The notes: generated from the sequence alone by a model not told the origin. DNA of 64,000 bases from Agromyces cerinus (GCF_016907835.1 NZ_JAFBCT010000001.1:2852001-2916000); one strand, 5' to 3'; counted from the first letter of the stretch, positions 16,635 through 26,309 are shown. Program-made: numbers and translations.

Positions 16635-17132
16635 TCAGCCGACGCCGAGCACATCGGCGACGAACGCCCGTGTGCGACGGGCGAGCCCCTCGATGCGCTC
16701 GAGTTCGTGGGCGCTCGGCAGCACCTCCGACGGCGCAGGCGGGCGCCCGAGGCGCACGGTCTCCTGGCAGGCGAGGTCGGCGCAGATGTAGGTGCCGATG
16801 GTGTCGCCGCGCTCGCCGGCCGCGCCCGCCCGGCGGGCTGAGAACAGCTCGACCTGGTCGCCCGGCTGGTGGGTGTGGCAGAGGTTGCAGATGGCGGCCC
16901 GATGATGCGAGCCGGTGCGGTCGGCGGCGCGGAGCACGATGCCGACGGGCAGCCCATCGAGTTCGGTCACGAGGTAGCCGCGCGACGGGATGCGGGGGTC
17001 GCGCCAGCCGAACGCGTCGAGCGGCGCCCACTCGGTCACGAAGAAGCGCACCGGAAGCGCGAGCTGCTCGAGCTCGGCGGCGTTCGCATTGCCGAAGAGC
17101 GAGCGGACGTCGTTCTCGTCGAGCGGCTGCAT
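16635..17132 (-). CDS. FBP (elongation factor G-binding) domain zinc protein
   Basis: The 165-aa protein resembles the FusB/FBP C-terminal treble-clef domain. A zinc site is formed by the pair in CNLCH (about residues 83-87) and later cysteines in YICADLACQ. Conserved residues before it include FFVTEWAPLDAFGWRDP. FusB-type proteins bind EF-G and rescue stalled ribosomes, giving fusidic acid resistance in staphylococci. Actinobacterial stand-alone homologues are common and of unproven function. The start at 17132 has GGAGG 7 nt upstream. It is convergent with the SGNH gene. Confidence 0.8.
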   Translation of the reverse strand: MQPLDENDVRSLFGNANAAELEQLALPVRFFVTEWAPLDAFGWRDPRIPSRGYLVTELDGLPVGIVLRAADRTGSHHRAAICNLCHTHQPGDQVELFSARRAGAAGERGDTIGTYICADLACQETVRLGRPPAPSEVLPSAHELERIEGLARRTRAFVADVLGVG

Positions 17133-17211
17133 GCCTCCCCCTCCGTGCGTGACCCGCCCAGTCTACGAATCCGCGCGGGTCGCCGGCACCGGTGCGCCGG
17201 CATGCCGGAGG

Positions 17212-18141
17212 TCAGCTCGCGGGCTCCCCCGCGTCGGCCTGCGCAGCGGCCGGCATCGCGTCGGCCGCGGCATCCGCTCGCTCGGGTGCCGGGCCCCGCC
17301 GACGGATCAGGAAGCCGAAGCCGAGCGCCACGAAGAACATCAGCACGCCGTAGACCGCGGCGGGCAGGCTCATCTCGACGCTGCCGATGACGGTCTGGGC
17401 GATGACGATCGCGAGCGTCGCGTTGTGGATGCCGATCTCGAACGAGCTCGCGATCGACTGGGCGGGCCCGACGCGCAGCATGCGCGGCACGAGGTAGCCG
17501 ATCGTCAGGCTCAGCACGCAGAAGAGCACGGTGATCGCCGCGAGACTGCCGAAGTTCTCGAGCAGCAGGTCGAGGTTCGAGACGATCGCGCCGGCGATGA
17601 CGATCACGAGGATCACGACCGATGCGATGCGCACGGGCTTGTCCATGCGGTCGGCGAAGCCGGGGCGCCACCAGCGCACGAGCATGCCGAGCAGCACGGG
17701 CAGCAGCACGATCGCGAACACCTCGACGACCTTGGCGAGCTGCAGCCCGAGCCCGTCGTCACCGGGCAGGAAGAACGCGATCGCGAGGTTCGTGATGAGC
17801 GGCAGGGTGAAGACGGCGAGCACCGAGTTGATCGCCGTGAGCGAGATGTTCAGGGCGACGTCGCCGCGGAACAGGTGACTGTAGAGGTTCGCCGTCGTGC
17901 CGCCGGGCGACGCGGCGAGCAGCATCATGCCGACCGCGAGCACCGGCGGCAGCTGGAAGACGAGCACGAGGCCGAGGCAGAGCGCCGGCAGCACGAGCAG
18001 CTGGCAGACGAGGGCGATGATCACCGCCTTCGGATGCTTCGCCACCCGCGCGAAATCGCCCGGGGTGAGTGAGAGTCCGAGCCCGAACATGATGATGCCG
18101 AGGGCGACGGGGAGTCCGATGGTGGTCAACGCTGATCCCAT
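17212..18141 (-). CDS. Bile acid:sodium symporter family (BASS) transporter
   Basis: The 309-aa membrane protein has about nine to ten hydrophobic segments. Family marks are LSLTPGDFARVAKHPKAV near the N-terminus, ASPGGTTANLYSHLFRGDVA, and the SFEIGIHNATLAIVIA segment that matches the sodium-site crossover of BASS proteins. The C-terminal 35 residues are Ala-rich and cytosolic. Bacterial members move organic anions such as pantoate or other acids. The substrate here is unknown, and no linked enzyme defines it. Confidence 0.87.
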   Translation of the reverse strand: MGSALTTIGLPVALGIIMFGLGLSLTPGDFARVAKHPKAVIIALVCQLLVLPALCLGLVLVFQLPPVLAVGMMLLAASPGGTTANLYSHLFRGDVALNISLTAINSVLAVFTLPLITNLAIAFFLPGDDGLGLQLAKVVEVFAIVLLPVLLGMLVRWWRPGFADRMDKPVRIASVVILVIVIAGAIVSNLDLLLENFGSLAAITVLFCVLSLTIGYLVPRMLRVGPAQSIASSFEIGIHNATLAIVIAQTVIGSVEMSLPAAVYGVLMFFVALGFGFLIRRRGPAPERADAAADAMPAAAQADAGEPAS

Positions 18142-18246
18142 GCGCCAAGTGTGGTCTACGACGGGCGGCCGTTGCGTATCGATTCGGTGACGGATGCCCC
18201 TGCGCCCCGGTCCCCGGCGACATGCGAGAGCCCCCGCGGAGTGGTC

Positions 18247-19620
18247 TCAGGCGAGGGCGAAATCGGGGCGAGGGCGGTCGTCGACGCGCGGACACCAGCC
18301 CTCGGGCGAGCGGTCGTAGGCGTGGGCCGGGCCGTCGGCGATGAGCGTCGCGAGCGCGTCGAGGAACCGGTCGACGTCGTCGGCCGAGCTGCCGGCGCCG
18401 AGGCTCGCGCGCAGGCCGTTCGCCCGGGTCGCCGTGCGCTCGAAGAAGGGATGCGCGCAGAACCGGCCGGCGCGCACCGAGATGCCGTGCTCGGCACCGA
18501 GCGCTGCGGCGAGGAGGCCGACGGAGCCGCGTTCGAGTTCGATCGTCGCGATGCCGAGGCGGTCGCCGAGCCCGTCGCCGAACCCGCTGAGCACGCGCAC
18601 CCCCTGCTGTGCGGCGAGCCCCTCGTGCAGCCGGAGGGTGAGCGCCTGCTCGTGGTCATGGCGGGCGTCGTCGCCGAGCCGATCGAGCTCGGCGAGCGCC
18701 CTGGCGAGCGCGACGGCGCCGATGACGTTGGGGGTGCCGGCCTCGTGACGTTCGACGCCGTGCTTCCAGTCGACGCCGTCGGCCCGCACCGCGTCGACGG
18801 CGCCGCCGCCGGCGAGGTACGCGGGTGCGGCGTCGAGCCAGTCGGACCGGCCGACGAGCGCTCCGGCGCCGAAGGGCGCGTAGGCCTTGTGACCCGAGAA
18901 GGCGAGGTAGTCGATGCCCGATGCCGCCACGTCGACCCGGCGGTGCGGCAGCAGCTGCGCCGCGTCGACGGCGATGCGCGCGCCACGCGCGTGTGCGATC
19001 TCGGCGAGCCGGTCGATCGGCAGCACCTCGCCCGTGACGTTCGACGCACCGGTCACCGACAGCAGCGCGGCCGGCGTGCGGGCGAGTTCGGCGTCGAGGG
19101 CCTCGAGGGTCGCGGCGATCGTCGCCCGCCCCTCGACGAGCCGGCGCGACCGCCAGGGCAGCAGGTTGGCGTGGTGCTCGAGGTCGAGCACCACGGTGTC
19201 GCCGGGAACGGCGCCGGCGAGCAGGTTCAGGGCGTCGGTCGTGTTGCGGGTGAAGATCACGAGGTCGTCGTCGCGGGCGCCGACGTGACGGGCCACCGCG
19301 AGCCGCGCGTCTTCGACGAGCGAGGTCGACAGCTGCGACGGGTACCCCGAGCCGCGGTGCACGCTCGCGTAGTACGGCAGCACGCGCGTCACCTGCTGCG
19401 CCACGACCTCGAGGGCGGGCGCCGACGCCGCGACGTCGAGGTTCACGTGCCGCACGAACCGGCCGCCCAGCACGGGCACCTCGAGGCCCGCGTCGGCGAG
19501 CACCGCGAGCGGGCCCGGGCCGGCAGGGCGGGGCTGAGCCGCGGCATCCGTCGCCGTCGCCTGCGTCGCCGGCGCTCGGCGCGCGGCCTCGCGCGTCGCG
19601 AACTGCTCGGTGACCGTCAC
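18247..19620 (-). CDS. Class V PLP aminotransferase, cysteine desulfurase-like
   Basis: The 457-aa protein has a SufS/CsdA-like fold: NLDVAASAPALEVV, the TRNTTDALNLLAG cofactor stretch, LEHHANLLPW, VDAAQLLPHRRVD, and the PLP lysine in FSGHKAYAPFGAG. A cysteine follows RAG in ISVRAGRFCAHPF, the position of the persulfide cysteine in SufS-type enzymes. The GTG at 19620 has GGAGGAG 6 nt upstream. It lies directly downstream of an FMN-dependent monooxygenase, which suggests sulfur scavenging more than Fe-S assembly. It also carries an unusual 45-residue Ala-rich N-terminus. Confidence 0.82.
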   Translation of the reverse strand: MTVTEQFATREAARRAPATQATATDAAAQPRPAGPGPLAVLADAGLEVPVLGGRFVRHVNLDVAASAPALEVVAQQVTRVLPYYASVHRGSGYPSQLSTSLVEDARLAVARHVGARDDDLVIFTRNTTDALNLLAGAVPGDTVVLDLEHHANLLPWRSRRLVEGRATIAATLEALDAELARTPAALLSVTGASNVTGEVLPIDRLAEIAHARGARIAVDAAQLLPHRRVDVAASGIDYLAFSGHKAYAPFGAGALVGRSDWLDAAPAYLAGGGAVDAVRADGVDWKHGVERHEAGTPNVIGAVALARALAELDRLGDDARHDHEQALTLRLHEGLAAQQGVRVLSGFGDGLGDRLGIATIELERGSVGLLAAALGAEHGISVRAGRFCAHPFFERTATRANGLRASLGAGSSADDVDRFLDALATLIADGPAHAYDRSPEGWCPRVDDRPRPDFALA

Positions 19621-19743
19621 GGGTGCTCCTCCATTGCGGGTGTGTGCGATGAGGCTACGGATCGCGGGAATCGCGCTCAACCGTCCCTCGCCGCGCAGGG
19701 TCACACCGCGACACATTGCGACACACAAGGGCGGGCACGCGGG

Positions 19744-21189
19744 CTACGGATGCCTCCGCGCCGACGCGAGCCGTCCGCGCGACCCGTGCCGCTGCCCGAC
19801 GGCGACCACCGGGTCGCCGGCCGCGTGCACGCTCTCGGGCCGTGCAAGTCCGAGGTGCTCGCGGAGCGTCTCGCCCTCGTACTCCGTCGGCAGGAGCCCT
19901 CGCCGCTGCAGCTCGGGCACGACCTGGAACGCGAACGCCTCGAACTGCTGCGGCTGCACCGCCGAGAGCACGTTGAACCCGTCGACGGCCCCCGCGTCGC
20001 CCCACGCCTCGAACTCGGCGGCGATGTCGTCGGCGGTGCCGACGATCATCGAGGCGTTGACCGAAGCTGCGACGACGAGATGCCGCAGGGTGGGCGGTCG
20101 CTCGCCCGAGAGGCTCCGCCCCGTGCGCTCGGCGACGATCTCGACGAGCTCCTGCCCGGCGTCGCTGAACTCGGCGACGAGGGGCGGCGTGACCGAGCGG
20201 TCGGGCGAGAGCCCGGCGAGGTCGACCCCCACGAGGAGCGACAGCTGCGCGAGCGAACGGTTCGACGGGAACGCCGGGGGCGGGCCGCCGGGCCAGTCCT
20301 CGGCGATCTGCACGAGTTCGCTGAGCTCGTCGGCGATCGACTGCGCGTGCTCGCGCGTCTCCCCCACGATCGGCAGCACCGGAGCGATGACCTTCAGCGT
20401 GCGGTCGTCGCGGCCCGACTCGAAGGCGAGCGAGCGCAGTTCCTCGCGGATCGCGATCGCCTGCTCGCGATCGCCGACGGCGACGAGCGCGAGGTCGGCG
20501 CTCTGCGCGGCGAAGAGTCGCGACCGGGGCGAGATGCCCGCGTGCACGAGCGGCAGGTGGCCCTGCACCGGGCGCGGCACGTTGAGCGGACCGGTCACGC
20601 TGAGGTGCTCGCCGTGGAAGTCGGTGGCGTGCAGCTTCTGCGGGTCGAGGTACACGCCGCTCGAGGCATCCGCGACGATCGCGTCGTCGTCGAAGGAGTC
20701 CCAGAGGCGTCGCAGCACGATCTCGAACTCGACCGCGCGGTCGTAGCGCGCCTCGTTGGCGGTGTGGAAGTCGACGCCGTGGTTCGCGGCGGCGCGCGGC
20801 TCGGCGCCCGTCACGAGGTTGAGGCCGGCCCTGCCGCCCGAGAGCAGGTCGACCGACGCCGTCGCACGGGCCAGCGTGTACGGGTCGGAGTAGCTCGTGT
20901 TCGCGGTCGCGATGAGCCCGATGCGGGAGGTGACGCCCGCGAGGTAGGTGATCGCCGCGATGGGGTCGACCCGGGCGACGAGGTAGGGGTCGTGGTACTC
21001 GAGGTCGTGCCCCGTCGCGAGCCAGTCGCCGAAGAACAGGTAGTCGAGTCGCGCTGCCTCGGCCACCTCGGCGGCGCGACGCAGCACGGCCGCGTCGCCG
21101 CGCGGGTCGCGGTGGGCGCCCGGGTATCGCCACCCCGAGGGGTACGCGCCGATCGCCCTGACCATCGCGCCGATGATGAGTCGTGTCAT
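19744..21189 (-). CDS. LLM-class FMN-dependent monooxygenase, NtaA/SnaA/DszA type
   Basis: The 481-aa flavin monooxygenase has a TIM-barrel start (LIIGAMVRAIGAYPSGWRYP), FGDWLATGHD, a typical ATANTSYSDPYTLARATASV, and SGGRAGLNLVTGAEPRAAANHG. The length and segments fit the DszA/NtaA branch, which oxidises sulfonates, sulfones or aminocarboxylates with reduced FMN. The ATG at 21189 has AGGAGG 6 nt upstream. The following gene is a cysteine-desulfurase-like protein about 120 bp away, so a role in organosulfur use is plausible. No flavin reductase is nearby. Confidence 0.85.
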   Translation of the reverse strand: MTRLIIGAMVRAIGAYPSGWRYPGAHRDPRGDAAVLRRAAEVAEAARLDYLFFGDWLATGHDLEYHDPYLVARVDPIAAITYLAGVTSRIGLIATANTSYSDPYTLARATASVDLLSGGRAGLNLVTGAEPRAAANHGVDFHTANEARYDRAVEFEIVLRRLWDSFDDDAIVADASSGVYLDPQKLHATDFHGEHLSVTGPLNVPRPVQGHLPLVHAGISPRSRLFAAQSADLALVAVGDREQAIAIREELRSLAFESGRDDRTLKVIAPVLPIVGETREHAQSIADELSELVQIAEDWPGGPPPAFPSNRSLAQLSLLVGVDLAGLSPDRSVTPPLVAEFSDAGQELVEIVAERTGRSLSGERPPTLRHLVVAASVNASMIVGTADDIAAEFEAWGDAGAVDGFNVLSAVQPQQFEAFAFQVVPELQRRGLLPTEYEGETLREHLGLARPESVHAAGDPVVAVGQRHGSRGRLASARRHP

Positions 21190-21288
21190 GTCGACCTCCT
21201 GACCCGACCGTAAAGAGGGCGAGCGGATGCCGCGAGGCCGGCCGTCACACGTGTCAACGCGAGGTCACGCGGCGTCACGCGCGACGGC

Positions 21289-22374
21289 TCAGATGCTCGC
21301 CCGCACCGCCAGGAGGGGGCACTCGAACGGGTCGCGCTCGCCGAGGCCGACGCGGTTGATGTACCGGAACACGATCGCGTACGAATGCCACAGGGTGGTC
21401 TGCGTGTAGGGCACGTCGTGCTGGTGCAGGTAGTCGGCGATGAGCGGTGCAGCGCGTCGCAGGTGCGGCCGGGGCATCGACGGGAACAGGTGGTGCTCGA
21501 TCTGGTAGTTCAGCCCGCCCATCGCGAAGTCGAGCACGCGGTTGCCGCGGATGTTGCGGCTCATGAGCGCCTGGCGACGCAGGAAGTCGAGCTTCATGCC
21601 CGCCGGAACGAGCGGCATCCCCTTGTGGTTCGGGGCGAACGACATGCCCATGTAGAACCCGAACAGGCCGAGCTGGATCGCGAGGAACACGGCGGCCTTC
21701 TCCGGCGAGAGCACGAGGAAGACGAGCGTCAGGTAGCCGACGATCCGCACCGCGAGGAACGAGATCTCCACCGGTCGGTGGGCGAGATGCTCACGGGAGA
21801 GCACCCGGTGCACGCTCGAGGCGTGCAGCGACAGCCCTTCGAGCAGCAGGATCGGAAAGAAGAACACCCCTTGGTGGGCGATGACCCACCGGAAGAACGC
21901 CGCACGATCGCGGCCGGCCTGCTCGGGCGTGAATGCGACCACGGGCAGGTCGATGTCGGGGTCGGCCCCGATCTGATTGGGGTTCGCGTGGTGGCGGGTG
22001 TGCTTGTGCTGCCACCAGCCGTAGCTCATGCCGACGAATCCGCCGAGCACGAGGCTCGTCCAATCGTTCCACTTGCCCGAACGGAAGATCTGGCGGTGCG
22101 CGGCGTCATGGCCGAGGAAGGCGGTCTGGGTGAAGAGGAACGCGAAGGCCGCGGCGACGAACATCTGCCACCAGGTGTCGCCGATCCAGACGAACACGAC
22201 GACGGCGGCTCCGATCGTGACGGGCACCGCGATGAGCTTCGTCCAGTAGTAGCCGTACCTGCGACGCATGAGGCCGGCGGACTTCACGATGCGGGCGAGG
22301 TCGGTGAAGTCGCTGTTGCCGGGCGGGCCGCCCGATGCCGAGGGAGGTCGGGGCGAGATCGCCTGGCTGGTCAT
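21289..22374 (-). CDS. Membrane fatty acid desaturase
   Basis: The 361-aa integral membrane di-iron desaturase has three histidine boxes: HDAAH, HKHTRHH and QIEHHLFP. The last has the Q-x2-HH form of front-end/acyl-lipid desaturases. Hydrophobic pairs lie before box 1 and between boxes 2 and 3. The ATG at 22374 is preceded by AGGAAGAAGG. It would insert a double bond into membrane acyl chains, for example in cold adaptation. A cytochrome b5 domain is absent, so ferredoxin is the likely donor. Confidence 0.9.
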   Translation of the reverse strand: MTSQAISPRPPSASGGPPGNSDFTDLARIVKSAGLMRRRYGYYWTKLIAVPVTIGAAVVVFVWIGDTWWQMFVAAAFAFLFTQTAFLGHDAAHRQIFRSGKWNDWTSLVLGGFVGMSYGWWQHKHTRHHANPNQIGADPDIDLPVVAFTPEQAGRDRAAFFRWVIAHQGVFFFPILLLEGLSLHASSVHRVLSREHLAHRPVEISFLAVRIVGYLTLVFLVLSPEKAAVFLAIQLGLFGFYMGMSFAPNHKGMPLVPAGMKLDFLRRQALMSRNIRGNRVLDFAMGGLNYQIEHHLFPSMPRPHLRRAAPLIADYLHQHDVPYTQTTLWHSYAIVFRYINRVGLGERDPFECPLLAVRASI

Positions 22375-22508
22375 GATGACCTTCTTCCTGCCGTTCCCGA
22401 GTCGTAGGGGAACGGTGCGGAGGCGACGATGCGATCCGCACCCCTTCACGCTACGCCGCCCCGCGCGCGACGTGAGAAACCCTCAAGGAACTCACAGGCT
22501 CCGCGATC

Positions 22509-22976
22509 TCAGCCCGCGACGCCGCGCACCCGCCTCGAGGCGTCGACGACGCGCAGCAGTGTCGCGACGGCGGCCTGCAGCTCCGCCGCGCCCACCGCTG
22601 CGCCCACGGCGTCGGCCCATGCGCGCTGGGCCGCGCCCAGGCGCTCGACGGCCGCGCGACCGCCCGCCGTGGGCCGCAGCAGTTTCGCGCGACGGTGCCG
22701 CGGGTTCTCGTCGTACTCGGCCCACCCGCGCTCGACGAGGAGGTCGGCGGTGCGCTGCACGCTCTGCCTGGCGAGCCCGAGGCCGACCCGGCGGGCGATC
22801 TCGGCGACGGGAAGGCCCTCGTCGAGGGTCGCGCCGAGCACCTGCCACTGCGCCGGTGTGAGACCCTCGGGCCCCGCGATGTCGCGAGCGGCCTCGAGGA
22901 ACTCGCCGTTGAGCTCGAACACCGGCAGCACGAGCTCGGTGAGGGCGTCGCCCGCCGCGCTGCGACGAGTGGTCAT
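22509..22976 (-). CDS. MarR-family transcriptional regulator
   Basis: The 155-aa winged-helix protein contains LTPAQWQVLGATLDEG, VAEIARRVGLGLARQSVQRT (recognition helix) and the wing residues ENPRHRRAKLLRPT. It lies upstream of the desaturase on the same strand with a 134-bp gap, and is divergent from the Stealth gene. It may control either. The target is not visible. Confidence 0.85.
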   Translation of the reverse strand: MTTRRSAAGDALTELVLPVFELNGEFLEAARDIAGPEGLTPAQWQVLGATLDEGLPVAEIARRVGLGLARQSVQRTADLLVERGWAEYDENPRHRRAKLLRPTAGGRAAVERLGAAQRAWADAVGAAVGAAELQAAVATLLRVVDASRRVRGVAG

Positions 22977-23051
22977 GCGGCACCCACGAGCGCATCGAAG
23001 TACCGGCGCTCAGTGGGCGACCGCCGCGGACGCCGACGGCCGTGCGCTGCG

Positions 23052-23057
23052 TACAAT
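23052..23057 (+). promoter_or_regulatory. Possible -10 element for Stealth-family gene
   Basis: TACAAT at 23052-23057 lies in an otherwise GC-rich gap, about 50 bp before the GTG at 23109. It is a good match to the actinobacterial -10. No convincing -35 was seen. Confidence 0.4.
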
Positions 23058-23108
23058 CAGAGCACCGCGCAACCCGCGCCCCACCCACCCCCTGGAGGCC
23101 ACCGCTTC

Positions 23109-24821
23109 GTGACGAGACCCGACCGCGATCGAACCCCTGACCGGCAGCAGCACGACGGACACGCGTTCGCGAGGAGGGAAGCGACGCCCGCCCCGCCGAT
23201 GCGGCTCTCCGATGCGTCCGAACTCGTGCTCGTGGCATCCGCCGGTCGTGCACTCCGCTTCGATCGCGACGACCTCGTGCTGCGCAAGGGCCAGTACGCC
23301 CTGCGGAACGGGCACATGACGCCGCAGGAGTCGATGGTCGAAGACCTGCTCGCGCTCGGCGCAGCGCTCGACGAGGCCGGGATCCCGTTCCTGCTCGTAC
23401 GCGGCAACGACGACCGGCCGATCATCGCCGTCGACCGCGCCGAACGCAAGGCCGTCACCCGGGCGTTCGCCGAGGCCTTCGCCGACGAGCCGTTCTACGC
23501 CGCCACCCTCGCCCCGAAGCGCGCCGCGGAGACCCACCCCGTGCTGCTCGCCGACGGCCGGCTCTCCGCCGGTCGCAAGCCCACCCTGCTGCGCGTCTAC
23601 CGCCCCCGTGTCGAACCGATCGGGCGCCTGCGCTACGGCAGCGAGACCGGCGTGCAACTCGAGTTCTGGCGCTTCGGCGACGAGATGATCGAGGCGCCCG
23701 CCGAGAACGTGCTCATGCGTCGCACCCTGCAGCGCTCCGAGACGACCGACGACGTCGTGCACCTGCACGGCCGCGACTGGCCGACCCTCGAGCACATGTG
23801 GGAGCCGCTCGCGAGCGACGTCGACTTCGAGATCGACATGGTCTTCTCCTGGGTCGACGGTTCGAGCGACGAGTTCATCCGCGAGCGGGCCAAGCGCATG
23901 CAGAGCTACGTCGTCGGCGAGGGCGACGACTCCGAGGCCCGCTACCGCCAGATCGACGAGCTGAAGTACGCGCTGCGCTCGGTGCACCTGTTCGCGCCGT
24001 GGGTGCGCCGCATCTTCATCGCGACCGACTCGGGCGCACCGGCCTGGCTCGCGAAGCACCCCAAGGTCACGATCGTGCCGAGCGAGGCGATGTTCGCCGA
24101 CACCTCCGTGCTGCCGACGCACAACTCGCACGCCGTCGAGAGCCAGCTGCATCACATCGAGGGCCTCGCCGAGCACTTCCTCTACTCGAACGACGACATG
24201 TTCTTCGGCCGACCGCTGAGCCCGTCGCTGTTCTTCTCCCCCGGCGGCATCACGAAGTTCGTCGAGGCCGCGACCCGCATCGGGCTCGGGTCGACCCATG
24301 CCGGCCGCAGCGGGTTCGAGAACGCCGCCCGGGTCAACCGTGCGCTCCTGCGCGAACGCTTCGGCAAGGTGACGACTCGGCACCTCGAGCACTGCGCCGC
24401 CCCGCTCCGTAAGAGCGTCATGGCCGAACTCGAGGCCGCGTTCCCCGAGGAGTTCCGGCGCACGGCCGCGAGCCGCTTCCGCTCGGCGACCGACATCTCG
24501 GTGACGAACTCGCTGTACCACTACTACTCGCTCCTCACCGGGCATGCCGTGGTGCAGACCGACGCGCGCGTCAAGTACGTCGAGACGACGCTGCGCCAGG
24601 CGCTGCCCGCGATGAAGGAGCTCCTGAAGCACCGCGACCACGACATGTTCTGCCTGAACGACGGCAGCTTCCCCGAGATCTCGGTCGAGGAGCGCACCGC
24701 GGCGGTCATCGACTTCCTCGAGCGCTACTTCCCGTTCCCGGCCCCGTGGGAGAAGGCGGCGACGGATGCCTCGGAGCAGGTGGGCGCCGCGGCATCCGCT
24801 GCCCCCGACCGCATCGCCTGA
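23109..24821 (+). CDS. Stealth-family phosphotransferase (CR1-CR4)
   Basis: The 570-aa protein has all four Stealth conserved regions. CR1 is IDMVFSWVDGSSDEF. CR2 is RYRQIDELKYALRSVHLFAP followed by IFIATDSGAPAWL and HFLYSNDDMFFGR. CR3 is near RFRSATDISVTNSLYHYYS, and CR4 is KHRDHDMFCLND. Stealth enzymes transfer sugar-1-phosphate from UDP-sugar, for example in capsule or cell-wall glycopolymers. About 200 N-terminal residues precede CR1. The GTG start at 23109 follows GGAGG by 10 nt. A GT4 glycosyltransferase lies 3 kb downstream, suggesting envelope glycopolymer synthesis. Confidence 0.9.
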   Translation: MTRPDRDRTPDRQQHDGHAFARREATPAPPMRLSDASELVLVASAGRALRFDRDDLVLRKGQYALRNGHMTPQESMVEDLLALGAALDEAGIPFLLVRGNDDRPIIAVDRAERKAVTRAFAEAFADEPFYAATLAPKRAAETHPVLLADGRLSAGRKPTLLRVYRPRVEPIGRLRYGSETGVQLEFWRFGDEMIEAPAENVLMRRTLQRSETTDDVVHLHGRDWPTLEHMWEPLASDVDFEIDMVFSWVDGSSDEFIRERAKRMQSYVVGEGDDSEARYRQIDELKYALRSVHLFAPWVRRIFIATDSGAPAWLAKHPKVTIVPSEAMFADTSVLPTHNSHAVESQLHHIEGLAEHFLYSNDDMFFGRPLSPSLFFSPGGITKFVEAATRIGLGSTHAGRSGFENAARVNRALLRERFGKVTTRHLEHCAAPLRKSVMAELEAAFPEEFRRTAASRFRSATDISVTNSLYHYYSLLTGHAVVQTDARVKYVETTLRQALPAMKELLKHRDHDMFCLNDGSFPEISVEERTAAVIDFLERYFPFPAPWEKAATDASEQVGAAASAAPDRIA

Positions 24822-24836
24822 GGCGAGTCGCCGCGG

Positions 24837-26309
24837 CTACTGCAGCGCGGACGTGAGGCGCGCCACCCCGTCGAGGAAGGTCGCCGACCCGGGCTCGCGG
24901 TCCCACTCCTCGAGGGTGAGCTGGCGGCCCGCGTCGCGGTAGCCCTGCTCGACGTCTCGCATCTGCTCGACGAACGAACGGCCCCGCACGAGCAGCGACA
25001 CCTCGGAGTTCAGGCTGAACGAGCGGATGTCCATGTTGCTCGATCCGATCACGGCGACCTCGTCGTCGATCGAGAGGTGCTTCGAGTGCAGGATGTACGG
25101 GCCGGGATAGAGCCAGATCTTCACGCCCGCCTGCAGCAGGTCGCGGTAGTACGAGCGCTGGGCGTGCCAGACCGAGCCCTGGTCGCCGATCTCGGAGACG
25201 AAGAGCTGCACGTCGAGCCCGCGGTAGCAGGCCGAGGTGATCGCGTAGAGCATCGCCTCGTCGGGCACGAAGTACGGGCTCGTGATGATGGCCTGCCGCT
25301 GCGCCGAGTTGATGAGCGTGAGGAAGAGCCGCAGGCCGTTCTCGGCGTCGTAGCCGGGACCGCTCGGCACCACCTGGCAGACGAGCGCGTCGCGTGCGGT
25401 GCTGGCCGGCACGGCCGCGGCGGGAACATTCTCTTCGTCGCCGAGGATCTCGTCGGTCTCGAGGTACCAGTCCGACATGAACACCGTGTTGATCGCGGTC
25501 ACGACGGGGCCCGTGACCCGGGTCACGAGCTCCTGCCACATGAGCCCCCGCTTGATGTTCTTCGGCGAGTTGTAGCTGCGGGCGATGAGGTTCTGCGAGC
25601 CCATGAATCCGACGAGCCCGTCGACGACCACGAGCTTGCGGTGGTTGCGCAGGTCGGGTCGCTGGTACTGCCCCTTGCGCAGGCGCACCGGCAGCATCGA
25701 GCTCCACTTCGCACCGATGCGGTCGAGCTCGGCGTACGTCGCGTCGTGATCGGCCGTGCGGTTCGTCGCCACCGCGTCGAGCAGCACCCGCACGGTGACG
25801 CCCCGCTGCACCGCGCGCTCCATCGCCGCGAAGAAGCCGCGCGTCGTGTCGTCGAACGAGACGATGTAGAACTCGACGTGCACGAACCTGGCGGCGGTGT
25901 CGATCTCGGCCGCCATGGCGTCGATCGAGGCCTGGTAGTCGCCGATGAGGTCGGCCGTGTTGCCGCCGGCCGGGGGCAGTGCGCCGAGCGTGCGGTTCTG
26001 CTCGGTGAGCGTGGCGAACCACTCGGGCCACGTGGCACGGTCGGGGGTGAGGTCGACGCCCTCGGTCTTCGCGGCGATCATGGCGTTGATCTCGCGCTGC
26101 TTCTCGCGCCGCCGCTTCGGCAGCTTCACGCTGCCGATCAGCAGGAAGAAGGCGATGCCGACGAACGGGATCAGGAAGATCGCGAGGAGCCATGCCATGG
26201 CGGCGGTGGGTTTGCGCCCCCGCGGCACGATGATGAGCGCGGCGATGCGGATCGCCCAGTCGGCCAGAACCAGCACCACTCCGATGATCGCGGCGAGCTC
26301 CGTGCTCAT
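24837..26309 (-). CDS. cls: Cardiolipin synthase, phospholipase D family
   Basis: The 490-aa protein has two N-terminal membrane segments (about residues 5-28 and 38-60) followed by two PLD domains. The first HKD motif is HRKLVVVDG and the second is HSKHLSIDD. GSSNMDIRSFSLNSEV closes the second active site, as in bacterial ClsA. The ATG at 26309 has GGAGG 6 nt upstream. It condenses phosphatidylglycerol to cardiolipin at the inner membrane. It is convergent with the Stealth gene, with only 15 bp between stops. Confidence 0.92.
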   Translation of the reverse strand: MSTELAAIIGVVLVLADWAIRIAALIIVPRGRKPTAAMAWLLAIFLIPFVGIAFFLLIGSVKLPKRRREKQREINAMIAAKTEGVDLTPDRATWPEWFATLTEQNRTLGALPPAGGNTADLIGDYQASIDAMAAEIDTAARFVHVEFYIVSFDDTTRGFFAAMERAVQRGVTVRVLLDAVATNRTADHDATYAELDRIGAKWSSMLPVRLRKGQYQRPDLRNHRKLVVVDGLVGFMGSQNLIARSYNSPKNIKRGLMWQELVTRVTGPVVTAINTVFMSDWYLETDEILGDEENVPAAAVPASTARDALVCQVVPSGPGYDAENGLRLFLTLINSAQRQAIITSPYFVPDEAMLYAITSACYRGLDVQLFVSEIGDQGSVWHAQRSYYRDLLQAGVKIWLYPGPYILHSKHLSIDDEVAVIGSSNMDIRSFSLNSEVSLLVRGRSFVEQMRDVEQGYRDAGRQLTLEEWDREPGSATFLDGVARLTSALQ

